Source: Saccopteryx bilineata (Eukaryota; Chordata; Mammalia; Chiroptera; Emballonuridae). From it: a stretch of 64,000 nucleotides of DNA. The notes under the pieces were generated by a model. That model was not told the DNA's origin. It was given only the letters and a program-made list of their open reading frames with translations, and ran no database searches. The stretch is from contig NC_089490.1 in assembly GCF_036850765.1 (NCBI RefSeq), forward strand, positions 125,516,522 through 125,580,521, in the 5' to 3' direction. The translations under genes and the position numbers were made by a program. Positions 22,602-33,240 of the stretch are shown one piece after another (positions within the stretch are counted from its first letter, which is position 1; the number at the start of each line of letters is the position of its first letter).

Positions 22602-23490
22602 AAGTAGGTTGGGGCTCAGAAAGTTTAAGTACAAACCAGCTTTTATCCAGAAACTTTGCTTTCAGGGTATGTATTTGCATTTTTGTTTTTAAACTTTCTA
22701 ATTCAAACATGACAATTTCTGCCTCACATGTATCTAGCACATTGAGAGGTAGTTGATATACCTTGCTTAAAACTCATCAACTAGGGGGGAAATAAAAAAC
22801 AAATAAAAGGGACATACTTTTAAATACTTTTCCTACTATTCTAATTTGGACTTTCTTCTGGTGACTTCAGACTTTTACAGTATCCTTTTAAAAATTATAG
22901 AATAGGATTTTGATGCCTTTATATTGAACACATTCTTTGACCATTCCATAATGTCATGTTCCAAAAATAGTAAATATTTTTTATAGAATTTTTGTAATCC
23001 AACACAAACCATTTTGGGAAGCATTTATTATTATTTTAAAATAAACATTTCATTAAAGTCTTGAAACTAGGTAAACTGTCTATGGTTGAACATATGGTTC
23101 TTCTTGATACTCAAAGTCTGGTATAAATAACCAATTTCATAGCAACTGTCAAATAATCTTGAAAATTGACAAAAGTAGAGTCTATATGAATTTGAGGATG
23201 TTTTTACTTTTTCCTTCTTCCTATTTTTTTTAATTTTTGCCTTGCTGTATTATTACTATTATTTTTACTAAAGGATTATTTACTTATTCAAGACAGATAA
23301 TGTAGTTTTTAAAAAGTACAAAGATTTATTTTCATTATAAAAGTAGTGTATATATATATTGAAGAAAATTTAGAAAATGTGGGTAAGCCAAAAGTAACAA
23401 TAAAAATCCACTTCTGTGAGATACCATTGTTCACTCTTTCCTGTCTTTATTCTACACATGCATGTTTATTTCTACAATCCTTGGAGAATA
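22602..23490. other. no recognised feature
   Basis: A+T-rich sequence without coding or repeat signals that I recognise. Confidence 0.5.
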
Positions 23491-23562
23491 CCATATATAT
23501 ATATATATATATACTATATATATACACACACACACATATATGTATATACATATATAAGTATA
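23491..23562. repeat. (TA)n/(CA)n compound microsatellite
   Basis: A TA run, a CA run and further TATA/TGTATA units. TA-rich enough to extrude or melt easily. Confidence 0.85.
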
Positions 23563-24320
23563 TCTTAAATAGTCTTTTTATTTCACAAAAGATTATATTA
23601 TGTTTTGCTCAAAAATAGCATTTCAATTCCTGCTATTTTCATTACCTTTGAAATTTCATTTCAACATTTTTGAAAAAATACTGTTCTTTCCTATCAGAGG
23701 TGATAGCAAATATGTCCACTTGCTCCATTTTCTAAAGCATCAGGTGTTAGCAGTGTGGCGTGGAAATGAGGTAACCCAGGTAACTGCCTGATAAAAAAAA
23801 AGCCAGCATTCACTTCGCATTTAGTAGGGTAGATCTGAACTCGGGAAATGCCGATGCCGCCTGCTCCTGCTGGCTGTGAGGTTACCCACCCCCCTCCCCG
23901 CCTTTCTTCTCAGACCTGGAAACAGGCACAAGGTTCTTAGTAACCACAGTCAGCCAGGTTTCCTTAGCTACGTAAGTGAAAGGACAACACAGCTGGCCTC
24001 CGGTGGCTGCCACTGGCTCAGTGAGGTGACTAGGATCACACAGCTTGAAGTGGGAATGTGTTCCTACCTCACTCAGAGGGTCAGTCACCTTAAAAGGAAG
24101 TCTTGCTGTGAGCTTGCTGATGTCATGCCCTGGCAGGACTCTAACAAGCTTCCTACAGTTTCTATGGGATCTTATCTGCTTGGTAACTCAGCTTAATCAG
24201 AAAATTGTTTAAAATTCTACCTGACATAAATAAGCCCACAAGCAAAGGTCTTGTAATGATTATTGTCCTAAGTAAATTCTTCCTACCTTCCATATTAGGT
24301 TAAGGAGTAGTCATTATAAT
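23563..24320. other. unrecognised, with a GC-rich patch
   Basis: From about 23820 to 24200 the base composition rises clearly above the A+T-rich flanks. The plus strand has an uninterrupted 106-codon frame (23876-24196) with a Kozak-poor start and no recognisable protein similarity. It could be a regulatory segment. I cannot show it. Confidence 0.35.

Positions 24321-24355
<35 letters not shown>
24321..24355. repeat. (GT)n microsatellite
   Basis: About 17 GT units without interruption. Confidence 0.95.
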
Positions 24356-24357
<2 letters not shown>

Positions 24358-24389
24358 CATAGGAAGGTTCTTTGTCCTCCTGTGATACA

Positions 24390-24505
24390 TGCTCCATTTG
24401 TGGATTTCTTATTTCATTTGACAAATATGTACCAGACACTGTGCTAACTGGTGGAGAATATAGAAGGAACTCAGTCATCTCTCTCAAGAACCTCATTATT
24501 CTAAA
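24390..24505 (-). mobile_element. L2 3'-end fragment
   Basis: 'catttgacaaatatgtacc', 'agacactgtgctaactgg' and 'aagaacctcattattctaaag' follow the reversed L2 3' end. Confidence 0.65.
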
Positions 24506-24662
24506 GCTGCACTGTCCAATATTGTAGGCTAGCCACATGTGGCTGTTCCAGTTAACATTTTAAATTCATTAAAATTAAAATATTGTTACTCGGTCACACT
24601 AACCACATGTCAAGTGCTTAATAGCCACATGTAACTAGTGGCTAATACATTGGAGAGCACAG
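24506..24662. mobile_element. MER5A-like hAT-Charlie MITE
   Basis: Ends ctgcactgtccaat and attggagagcacag are imperfect inverted repeats. Inner text 'ctagccacatgtggctgtt', 'aaattcattaaaatt', 'tcaagtgcttaatagccaca' and 'gtggctaatacattgg' is the MER5A pattern. It interrupts or abuts an L2 fragment. Confidence 0.9.
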
Positions 24663-25121
24663 CTGAAGACATTTCTGTTATTGTATAAAGTTTGTGGACA
24701 CACTAAGAAAATATCAAGCCTGTTAATAATTTACAACTCTGAACATATCATAGTAGACACAGCCTTCAGAACATTTTGATGACTCTCCCTTGTGGTGAAT
24801 TTTTAATCTTTGGAACAAATCTGTAAGAAAGCTTAAAGAGAGATTTAGTAAGAAGGTGATGACTAACATGTGTTCATAGTTTAGGCAATTTCTTCAAATG
24901 TTTTATAATTGTACACTACTATAATAAACATTTTTGAGCAATAATTTTCAATATAGGTATTTGTACTTATGAAATAATAAAACTGTGTTACTTTCAATGA
25001 ACATGTCAAAGCACAGTATATATGTACTAGGACTCCTTAACAATGGTTTATATAAATTCACATTTCAAACAATCTTATTGATAATTTTGAATTTCAGAGG
25101 ATAACTTCTTGCCATAGCTAA
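24663..25121. other. no recognised feature
   Basis: A+T-rich sequence. It would be 3' UTR territory if the coding-like patch next to it were a terminal exon, but I see no clear polyadenylation signal arrangement. Confidence 0.4.
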
Positions 25122-25279
25122 TTAAATCATCATTATTTTAATTTCACAAGGGTACTGAAAAAGAGATTTTGCTAGAAGTAGCAGTGTCCCCTCTGCAATT
25201 TCTCGATTCATTGGTGTTTGCATATCATCTCCTATTCCACCATATGTTCGCAGTTCTCTTATTGAGCCATTTGTCCATT
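25122..25279 (-). CDS. possible terminal exon or retrocopy fragment, product unknown
   Basis: The minus strand is open from 25304 to a TAA at 25122. About 52 codons read like a real protein, with mixed hydrophobic and polar residues, little compositional bias and two retained CpGs; an inner phrase is REIAEGTLLLLAKSLFQYP. At 25280-25281 the minus strand has an AG preceded by ctaactctcac, which resembles a 3' splice site with a nearby branch-like ttgactaag, so the patch could be a last coding exon starting there. I do not recognise the protein family and cannot exclude chance. It could equally be a fragment of a processed pseudogene. No neighbouring exon was found. Confidence 0.2.
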
Positions 25280-25304
25280 CTGTGAGAGTTAGCTTAGTCA
25301 ACAT

Positions 25305-26089
25305 TAGACTATGTGACTTGTAAGTCCAATGAAGTGGCCCACACCAGGTGCAACACTTTATGCTAGGCCTTTATCGAAGTCCCTAGTTGTATGCAGAAGT
25401 CAACCACAAACTCCCACCCTTCCCCAGATGTCTCACACTTGACTGCCCAAACGTGAACCAAGTGATGGTATCATTGTCAACCTTGATAAATATTAGGAAA
25501 TCTTAGTTTCTGTCTTTATTCCTCTTTTGATAAGTAAAAATACAGTTACTATTTCCAATATTTTCCCCTTCACCCTGATGGATCATCTGATGGGATGTAA
25601 AATGATGCTTTGACAGCCACTCATGTAGACTGCAGTAGAATGTTTTTAATCCTGTCATGTAATTTATGAATGGTATTTTACTGGCATCAGTCTGATCTAA
25701 AATTATGTTTATGTTTAACTTAATTGACCCCAACCCAAATTTACAGTACTTTACAAAAGTTTATATGATATCAAAATATTTTAAAACACAAAACAGTGTG
25801 CCTGAGACCCATTTGGCTATGAATTTGGTTATTACCTTCCTAGCAGTCAGTGTAAATCAGGAAGTATGAACCCCAATAGAATGAGCTCTCTTTAACCTAG
25901 CAGCAAATGTAGGCTTAAGAAAGTTTAAACAAATTTTTCCAAATTTTTAGTGGCAGACCAGAATGTAGATTCAGTTCTATCTAATCCCAAAGCTATTTCT
26001 TTTGGCATAAGGCAAGTTATAAATTCAGTTTCTGAGTAGAGCTAACATGACTTACCATGTAAATTCTTATAAGGACTAAATTAGATGGT
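25305..26089. other. no recognised feature
   Basis: A further open frame on the minus strand (25503-25733) has no recognisable similarity. No repeat family identified. Confidence 0.4.
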
Positions 26090-26520
26090 ATATTAGTTTC
26101 TGAAGGTGGCTATAACAAAGTACCAGAAACTGGGTGGCTCCAAATAATAGTTCACAGTCTCAGGACCTGCAGGCTAGGAGTGCAGAAATCAAGGTGTTCC
26201 TTCTGAGGGCTATGAGGGATGATCTGTTTCATGCCTCTCTTGGTAACAACCAGCAAGTCTTGGTGTTTGGGGCTTATGGATGCATCCATCCAATCCCTGC
26301 ATCTGTGTTCACACTGTGTTCTTCCTGTGTCTCTGTGTCTTATCTCCTCTTCAGCTAAAAACTCTAATCCTATCAGGTGGAGAGTCTATCCTACTCTAGT
26401 ATGACCTCACCTTAATTAATGACATCTGCAACAACCCTCATTCCAAATAAGGTCACATTCTGAGGTACTGGGAGTTAGAACTTCAACATATGTTTCTGGA
26501 GATGACAATTATCAGATAGT
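26090..26520 (-). mobile_element. MaLR (MST/MLT1-type) LTR, solo
   Basis: Second copy of the pattern at 430-815: 'ttagtttctgaaggtggc', 'taacaaagtaccagaaactggg', 'caggctaggagtgcagaaatc', 'caaggtgttccttctgagggc', 'tcacattctgaggtactggg', 'cttcaacatatg'. Minus orientation, no internal part. Confidence 0.85.
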
Positions 26521-26525
26521 GAATA

Positions 26526-26700
26526 TAAAATGCCTTCCACCAAGCCTGGCACAAGGTGGGTTTTCAGTACAGTATATGAGGGTTGGACTTTTTTTTTTGC
26601 CATTCATTGGGTTGAACTTAAAAGCAATGACTTTGTCTTAATCCTCTTTGGGGTCTTGATACTTTGCACACACAGAGTAGGTGTTTTTAATAAATAGTAA
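26526..26700 (+). mobile_element. MIR/L2 3'-end scraps (weak)
   Basis: 'ccaagcctggcacaaggtgg' and 'cacacagagtaggtgtttttaataaat' look like two adjacent MIR or L2 3' ends. Low information. Confidence 0.4.
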
Positions 26701-26765
26701 ATCAAAAACTAGGAGACATCATGGTGATCAAGCCGGTGTGGGATGGACAACAAGAGCAGGCCAAT

Positions 26766-27175
26766 TGTTCATAGATGCTATATGGCAATTAAGTGCGGTG
26801 TTTCTGAATGGGTACTAAAACCCAATGTTTATCTCCCTCTCAACTCCCTCTGACTTCTCATGCCCTCTCCAGTGGCGCTGGCCTCAGAACCTGCTCCTAA
26901 TTTGTCATTTGATTATTCTCTTTCCAGATGCGTCTTCACGTGTAATATCTAATCTCCCATCCAGATGGTCTTCTATTTTTCTGTTGATGAACTGTCAGTG
27001 CCAAACCTGGCCCCAGGATCTTTCCTTTTCTTGTGATTTTCTCAGATCCCTTTACAAGGGCAGCTGGTAGTTGTTAACAAACATGTGTTATCCCAGAGTC
27101 TCTGGTTTTTCAGTTTTCCCCAGCTTTGATTATTACAGGAGAGAAAAGGAGACTGGCAATATTCAGCAAGGAAAT
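26766..27175. repeat. unnamed diverged repeat pair, copy 2
   Basis: About 410 bp, same orientation as 21728-22150, offset 5.0 kb. The copies share the block order throughout and diverge beyond the 'cagcaaggaaa' landmark. No TIR or LTR-type termini are obvious. Confidence 0.85.
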
Positions 27176-27582
27176 ATGATATTTCAGAGAACTCATCATA
27201 AGAAAATTCTGAGTTTATACTATAGAATACTGTATACTGTAATACAGACTGGTGTGAATGAAAAGTTAGAGTCAAAAGAATAGTCTATATTCAATTATAC
27301 CACTTTCATTATTTCCAGGTATAAGTAACCACCAAAGCTAGGTTAAACTAGTAGATAATCTCTTATAATGGATAAGTGTTTGTAATGAGCAAACCTAACA
27401 ACCCAACTTAACACTGGCTGTATGTGTATATCAATGGAGAATACTTGCAAATGCTTCGATTATGTAGGTAAACTTTTCCATTATAACTTTCATATGTCAT
27501 ACTTGCCTAAGAAATTTCTTTTATATCACTGAAACTATTTAAATCATCTGTGAAACTCCAAATTAAAAGAATTATTGAATTA

Positions 27583-28046
27583 TAATAGTCCCCACTTATC
27601 TGCAATGGAATACATTCCAAAACCCTTAGTAGATGCCTAAAAATGTGAATAATACCAAACAAACCCTATACATATTATGTTTTTTCCTATAAAAACTTAT
27701 GATACAGTTTAATTTATAAATTAGGTACAGTAAGAAATTAACAACAATAACCAATAATAAAATAGAATGATTATCCTGTAAAAATAGTCTTTCTCTCTCA
27801 AAATATCTGATAACCTATATGAAAACCAAGTGACTAATGAGTGGGTAGAGTATGCAGTGTAAATATACTGGTCAAAAAGGTGATTCATGTCCGGGTGGGC
27901 TGGAGCAGGACAATATGAGATTTCATCATGCTACACAGAATGAATTGTTTATTTCTGGAATTTTCCATTAAATATTTTCAGTATGCAGTTGACTGCAGGT
28001 AACGGGAACTGTGCAAAGCAAAACCGCAGATACAGAGGGACTGCTG
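27583..28046. mobile_element. MER2-like non-autonomous Tigger element
   Basis: Starts taatagtccccacttatc and ends gagggactgctg, imperfect TIRs of the MER2/Tigger type, with TA on both sides (27581-27582, 28047-28048). Inner text 'agtagatgcctaaaaatgtg', 'tatgttttttcctataaaaac', 'aatttataaattaggtacag' and 'gcagttgactgcaggtaac' follows MER2. No transposase. Confidence 0.9.
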
Positions 28047-28324
28047 TACTCATCTTCATTTAAAAAAAAACGTGACAATAGATACAAAATTCAATTGGAA
28101 AAAGATGCTCTCTATATACCGAAAATCAACTTCTTAAAGCAACAGTTTTCCAAGTTAAATCTGTTTTCTTTTGTATTATAGTGCCATGAACTGGATACGA
28201 TAATGTTTTAATTCTTTGCAAATCCTTTCATAAGTGTGTCTGTACCTCCCCTTCCCCATGGAATAAAGTATCTCATAAACTAGGTTCTTATACTAGTTTG
28301 GTCAGCAATTTGCAGGGAGAAACA
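28047..28324. other. no recognised feature
   Basis: Nothing recognisable. Confidence 0.5.
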
Positions 28325-28445
28325 GACCTTGACAAGTCACCTGATCTCTTTGGGCCTCTCTATGCATGCATGTCCAATAGGCCTTTGGAATACATCATTT
28401 TTTAGGTCCCTCCCAGCTCTACATTCTTAGGTATTATAAATAGAG
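28325..28445 (+). mobile_element. MIR-type (THER1-like) fragment
   Basis: 'ccttgacaagtcacctgatc', 'tctttgggcctctctatgc' and 'ttaggtccctcccagctcta' give the MIR core-to-tail order. Confidence 0.6.
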
Positions 28446-29174
28446 AAGTAGTTTTAAACTATATATTTCATCTTTTTTACAGAAAGTTATTTTTTGAACT
28501 ATACAAAACTTACACATTTTTAATTGACCAAGAAATTAGGTATGCATTTAAAGGTAAAAGAAAATACAATCCACAAATCTACCTCTGCGAATAATAATCA
28601 TAACAGAGAATTGTGCTGGCATAGTTCCCTGATAAGGTTTCTACACGGTGCTTTCATAAATCACACACTGATTTCTTAACTCAACGAGGTCCTTCAGGTT
28701 ATGCTGTGATTTTCAATGTTATGAGCACAAAGGGCATACTCAGTGAATTTCCATGGTTGATTCTGCACAAGTCATTTTGCATATACAGCAAGCCGAATCT
28801 ATTTAAAGACAAAAATCCACTCATCAAAGTCACCTTCACAAATTTTAGCAAATGTGTAAGTATAAGCAATGCTTACAGAATACTAGATTGATTAAAATTT
28901 TTTTTAAAGAAAGACACCTTGAAACTGCTCTTAATTTTACACTAAATGTGAATTTACAAAGTGTAGGAGACTATACACTTTCCATGGTGATTGTATCAGG
29001 TGTTTCAAACAAAGCAGCAAAAGGAGTCATTAGCTCCTAAAGGAGCAATTGGATAGAAGTGCTATAATTTGCCAAATATATAAAGTATGATGTTTCTGGA
29101 AGGCTTTCAGTCTATTCAAAACAGGTTAAAATAATAATAAATGTTTCTTAAGGGGACACTAACACAATTCAATT
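28446..29174. other. no recognised feature
   Basis: A+T-rich sequence. Two 60-codon frames at 28706-29040 have no recognisable similarity. Confidence 0.45.
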
Positions 29175-29238
29175 TTCTTTTTTTCTTTCTTTCTTTCTTT
29201 CTTTCTTTTTCTTTCTTTCTTTCTCTTTTTTTTTCTTT
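29175..29238. repeat. (TTTC)n tract
   Basis: Polypyrimidine tract directly left of a SINE. In SINE orientation it is the expanded A-rich tail. Confidence 0.9.
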
Positions 29239-29544
29239 TTCTGTAACAGAGACAGAGAAAGGGACAGATAGGGACAGACAGACAGGAAGGGAGAGAGATA
29301 AGAAGCATCAATTCTTTGTTGCGGCACCTTAGTTGTTCATTGATTGCTTTCTCATATGTGCCTTGATAGGGGCTACAGCAGAGTGAGTGACCCCTTGCTC
29401 AAGCCAGTGATCTTGGGCTCAAGCTGGTAAACCTCGCTCAAACCAAATGAGCCCATGCTCAAGCTAGAGACCTCAGGGTTTCAAACCTGGGTCCTCCAAG
29501 TCTTAGTCCGACACTCTATCCACTATGCCACTGCCTGGTCAGGC
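29239..29544 (-). mobile_element. tRNA-derived SINE, long type (SINE-I)
   Basis: Minus strand: head gcctgaccaggcagtggcat, B-box-like ggtttgaaaccctg, 'gctcaag' phrases, 'tatgagaaagcaatcaatg', 'attgatgcttcttatctctc' and the GTCTGTCTGTCCC tail. Embedded between C/T-rich arrays. Confidence 0.93.
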
Positions 29545-29653
29545 CTTTCTTTCTTTTTCTTCCTTCCTTCCTTCCTTCCTTCCTTCCTTCCTTCCTTCCT
29601 TCCTTCCTTCCTTCCTTCCTTCCTTCCTTCCTTTCCTCTTCTCTCTCTCTGTT

Positions 29654-29705
<52 letters not shown>

Positions 29706-29707
29706 TC
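29545..29707. repeat. (TTCC)n and (TTTC)n arrays
   Basis: About 160 bp of nearly pure pyrimidine on the plus strand, first TTCC units, then CTCTCT, then TTTC units. Read in any frame it gives meaningless serine/phenylalanine repeats. Confidence 0.95.
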
Positions 29708-30087
29708 CATTTTCTTTCTCTTTTTCTATTATCTATACCTAAAGTTCCTTACCTATAGGATGTCACATTGAGCAATTTAGAAATTATACCTTACTTGAAA
29801 AATACCATTTTTAGTGCTGATAAAAAATATAAGATTATATAATTTTTACATTTTATGCATGAATATCTTGCATCCTTTTTTTTCCTCTAAGGCAGCCTTT
29901 TCAATGCCATAGTTCTAAAATACTTAACTGTTTATACATATGAAAACATTCCTATTATTTGATGAGCACAGAGATACTTCAAAGTTACCAGTAATCAGAC
30001 CAAACCAGAAGGACAGCATTCCAGACTCTGGAAACTTCCTTCCAGAAGGACTTAAAATTTCTGCAATTAAGAGTTAAGGAAATGATA
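29708..30087. other. no recognised feature
   Basis: No gene or repeat recognised. Confidence 0.5.
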
Positions 30088-30577
30088 GCCCTGGCCAGGT
30101 AGTAGAGTTGGTTAGACCAGTGGTCCCCAGCCCCCAGGCCGCAGACCGGTACTGGTCTGTAGGCCATTTGGTACCAGTCCACAGAGAAAGAATAAATAAC
30201 TTACATTATTTCCATTTTATTTGTATTTAAGTCTGAACTATGTTTTATTTTTAAAATATGACCAGATTCCCTCTGTTACATCCGTCTAAGACTCACTCTT
30301 GACGCTTGTCTCTGTCATGTGATACATTTATCCGTCCCACCCTAAAAGCCAGTCCATGAAAATATCTTCTGACATTAAACTGGTCTGTGGCCCAAAAAAG
30401 GTTGGGGACCACTGGGTTAGACCATTGTCCCGATGTGACAAAGTTGAGGGTTCAATTCCTGCTCAGAGCACATATGAGAATCAATCAATGAATGCATAAA
30501 TAAGTTGAATAACAAATCAGTGTTTCTCCCTCTTTTTCTCTCTCCCTCCTCTCTCTAAAAATAAATAAATAAATAAA
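30088..30577 (+). mobile_element. SINE-IV type, split by a hAT element
   Basis: Head gccctggccaggtagtagag runs to ggttagac. It resumes after the hAT element with 'cattgtcccgatgtgac', the B-box-like gggttcaattcctgc, 'gcacatatgagaatcaatc' and an (AAAT)n tail. Flanks aaggaaatgata (30076-30087) and aaggagatgacta (30578-30590) are a decayed target duplication. Confidence 0.92.
30118..30414. mobile_element. hAT MITE, family D, inside a SINE
   Basis: 297-bp element with TIRs CAGTGGTCCCCAGCC and GGTTGGGGACCACTG and a perfect 8-bp duplication ggttagac (30110-30117 and 30415-30422). Internally A+T-rich and non-coding. It postdates the SINE it interrupts, which is lineage-specific, so hAT activity in this lineage was comparatively recent. 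Confidence 0.95.
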
Positions 30578-30917
30578 AAGGAGATGACTACTTATGGTGA
30601 GAATATTAATGGTGAAAACATACCATTTATTTTAGTGTATTGGCTTTGAATTAGAAATTAACAAAACAATAGATAAATTTTTTTTTCAAGAATGGGATAT
30701 ATACATGCCTCTCCAAAGCAGGAGAGAAGGCACCTGGGAGAGGGAAACAATCTGAATGCTAGAGAGAGCAGCTGTGTGAGGTAGGGGTCTGTCTGGGAAG
30801 CTGGGCGGCAGGTCAGCAGGAGAAATGGGCTGGCCTGGGAGACAACTCCCCCTCCCTGGGAGATAGAGTATGGAAAGGGGAGAAAGACGGAATAAGAAAC
30901 CACTCTGTGTTGAGCCA

Positions 30918-31012
30918 AACACTCTGCAGGGTACTTTACATAAGTTTTATCTTTTGGTTGTTACAAACAGCCAGCGAGATGCTAGTCCTGATTTTACAGA
31001 TAGCATTAATTT
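30918..31012 (-). mobile_element. MIR fragment
   Basis: 'gccaaacactctgcagggtac', 'tttacataagttttatc' and 'tgattttacagatagc' form a reversed MIR segment. Confidence 0.55.
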
Positions 31013-33142
31013 CTTTTATACTTAGATAAGTAATTTATATATTTATATGCCATGATGCTAATAAGTGAAATATACAACCTTTTTGGTACCAAACCCAATG
31101 TTCATTCCTCATTTCACCATACTGCCTCCAGGAGAGAAAGGCTGAGAAGTTCCTATAGACAGCGACGCTGTGAGGAGAGAAAGAAGTAAATGCTGGGAAA
31201 AGTTACTTTGAACCGACCCATCTGTGTCTCTGACCTCTTCCAGCACTAGCAGAATATGGGGTTCAAGGTTTAAGGAGAACATAGACATTTCTATCTGTGA
31301 TGCACAAATGAGTCTCTAATGCTACTTTTCTTTAATCTTACTAGTCAGTAAGGTTCAGCTATAGCTGAATAAAAGTTTGAAAACCAAATTCCATTGATTT
31401 AAATATACTTTGCCTTTACGTTTGCATAATTTTCAACTAGTAATATTCTTGGCACTGTTTTTCTCTCTCTATCTCTCTGTTAATAGTTAAGAAATGCACC
31501 AGAAGTTTCTATATAAAAAAACACTTTGCGATATTTTAATAAATAATGCCAGTTTAAAGCCATTAACTATCACACAATTTGCCTGTCTTAGCTCATTTCA
31601 TTTTCATTGAGAAAACAGTAGCTTATAACAAGGCACACTGCAATCTGGCATATCCAACCCAATCAGTAGCTACAAAAAAGCATTAAAGACTGATATTCTT
31701 TGTGCAGTTTGACCAGATTCACCTGGTTAGGTGAAGATCATGAAATATACCTGGATGCCGATTGGTGAGTATAAGAATCACTAAGAACGAGAATGGCCTG
31801 AGAGGACCTTCTGTCCTATCCAGACATAGATAGTTATAGGAGAGGTTTCGCTAGGAGCATCAGGCCCAGGGAGCCAGCCAAGCAGGAAAGGCCTACAGCC
31901 CGCAGGGGCAGCATGAGTTTTGGACAGTGTACCAGATAGTAGCGCCAATAGTAGAAAACAAAGGTTTGTACTCATATCCTGCACACAGATATATGAACAC
32001 CTGCTGGGACCTCAGTGGCAAATGCCAGTAAGCAGGAGGAAGAAACAGAAACTACAGCTGTAAAAAGTGAACCAGCTATAGCTCTGACCTCCCAGAAAGT
32101 ATCCAAGAAACCAAATATGCAGTTAAAAGTAGGTGTGGCCACAGAAAATTCTAGTCCAGCCTAGGTAGATAGATACCCCAAGGAGCAGCAAAGCAATGGG
32201 AAGCAAGCCTCCAGGGAGTGGGGACCCATGCAATCAGGTAAAAAGCATCATCATAAAGCCAAGTGATTGGTGTGTTGAAAGATTACGTAACAGGGCTGAG
32301 CAAAAGTGAGGGAGGGTGGCGGGGCCCAGCAGCCAGCTGAGCTAGATGGAAAGAAGGACTTCAGGGCACTGAGGCAGTCAACAAAAGTCCAAGGCATAAA
32401 CACAGTTGTACAGAACGAGCCAGTATGGCACAGGTAGGATAGAAATTTCTCTGGATCTCTCGTTTATATCTGCAAGATGAATTCCAGACCTCATCTTAGA
32501 TTGGGGAGAGAGGAATAGGAGAGGGCAAACACTTACTTGCTTTGTTCTGTCCTGGTTTGATTGGCATTGGTAGCAGTTCATACTGAACCTTAAGGGGAAA
32601 TACTTCCATGAGTACAGAGGAGGGGGGCTGAGGAATGTGGGAGCAGATGGAAGGCAAATAGCTTCTGCCCAATTTCATGCTTCCTGGTATGTGTGGGTCA
32701 GCGAGGACAAGAGCCTGCAGGCAGGCCCCTACCAGGACTGAAACAGACACGGAGTTACTGGGATCTGGGAGTGTGAATGCTTTCCTAACTCGGGAGCCGA
32801 GGCAGATATAGGAGAGGTCCTGCTCGATCAATAACCATGGCACCTGCGGCTGAGATCACCTTTCACAGTGACCTTTCAAAGCCTGGGGTCATGGAACCAA
32901 ACTAGGGTGGAACACTGGAGATGCCAGTTCACTGGCCAGGCAATGGCCCCTGAAGAACACGCTAAGCTGGACCATCCTGTGTTCCTCATTCCCGCCCTTG
33001 CTTGGAGTTTGAGAGCACTCAGCAGTTCATTTCTCTGTGTGTTTGCTGCTTACGGAGCTCTGAAAGCTACTTCAAAATATTTCAGCCTATATTTTATCCC
33101 TACCAAAAGCTTTATGGTTAGCAATAAACATTAACTATTTCA
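31013..33142. other. 2.1 kb without a recognised gene
   Basis: The part 31750-32950 is more G+C-rich and has long minus-strand frames (32496-32843, 115 codons; 31781-31984, 67 codons, with a hydrophobic start). I recognise none of them. An old LTR or L1 5' region would be possible alternatives. No splice or promoter architecture is convincing. Confidence 0.4.
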
Positions 33143-33229
33143 AATTAAATATTTTCTGAGTGCCCACGGTGTACAGATCATTCACCTTCAGTGTGCCAGC
33201 AATGAAAAGAAATCTTGGTCTGCTCACTT
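33143..33229 (-). mobile_element. L2 3'-end fragment
   Basis: 'aaatattttctgagtgccca' and 'cagtgtgccagcaatgaaaag' follow the reversed L2 end. Confidence 0.6.
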
Positions 33230-33240
33230 CCATAATTTTT

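Noticed and set aside
29545..29707. CRISPR-like regular spacing
   Set aside because: Simple tetranucleotide array without spacers, in a mammalian genome.
29455..29758. Open frames of 64-95 codons with FLPS or KERK repeats
   Set aside because: Pure translations of (TTCC)n/(TTTC)n arrays.
31781..31984. 67-codon frame with a signal-peptide-like start
   Set aside because: The hydrophobic start alone is not evidence. No cysteine pattern or homology is visible and there is no promoter or splice context.
32496..32843. 115-codon minus-strand frame as a possible gene
   Set aside because: No recognisable domain, no splice or polyadenylation context, and frame length is within chance for a GC-rich stretch.
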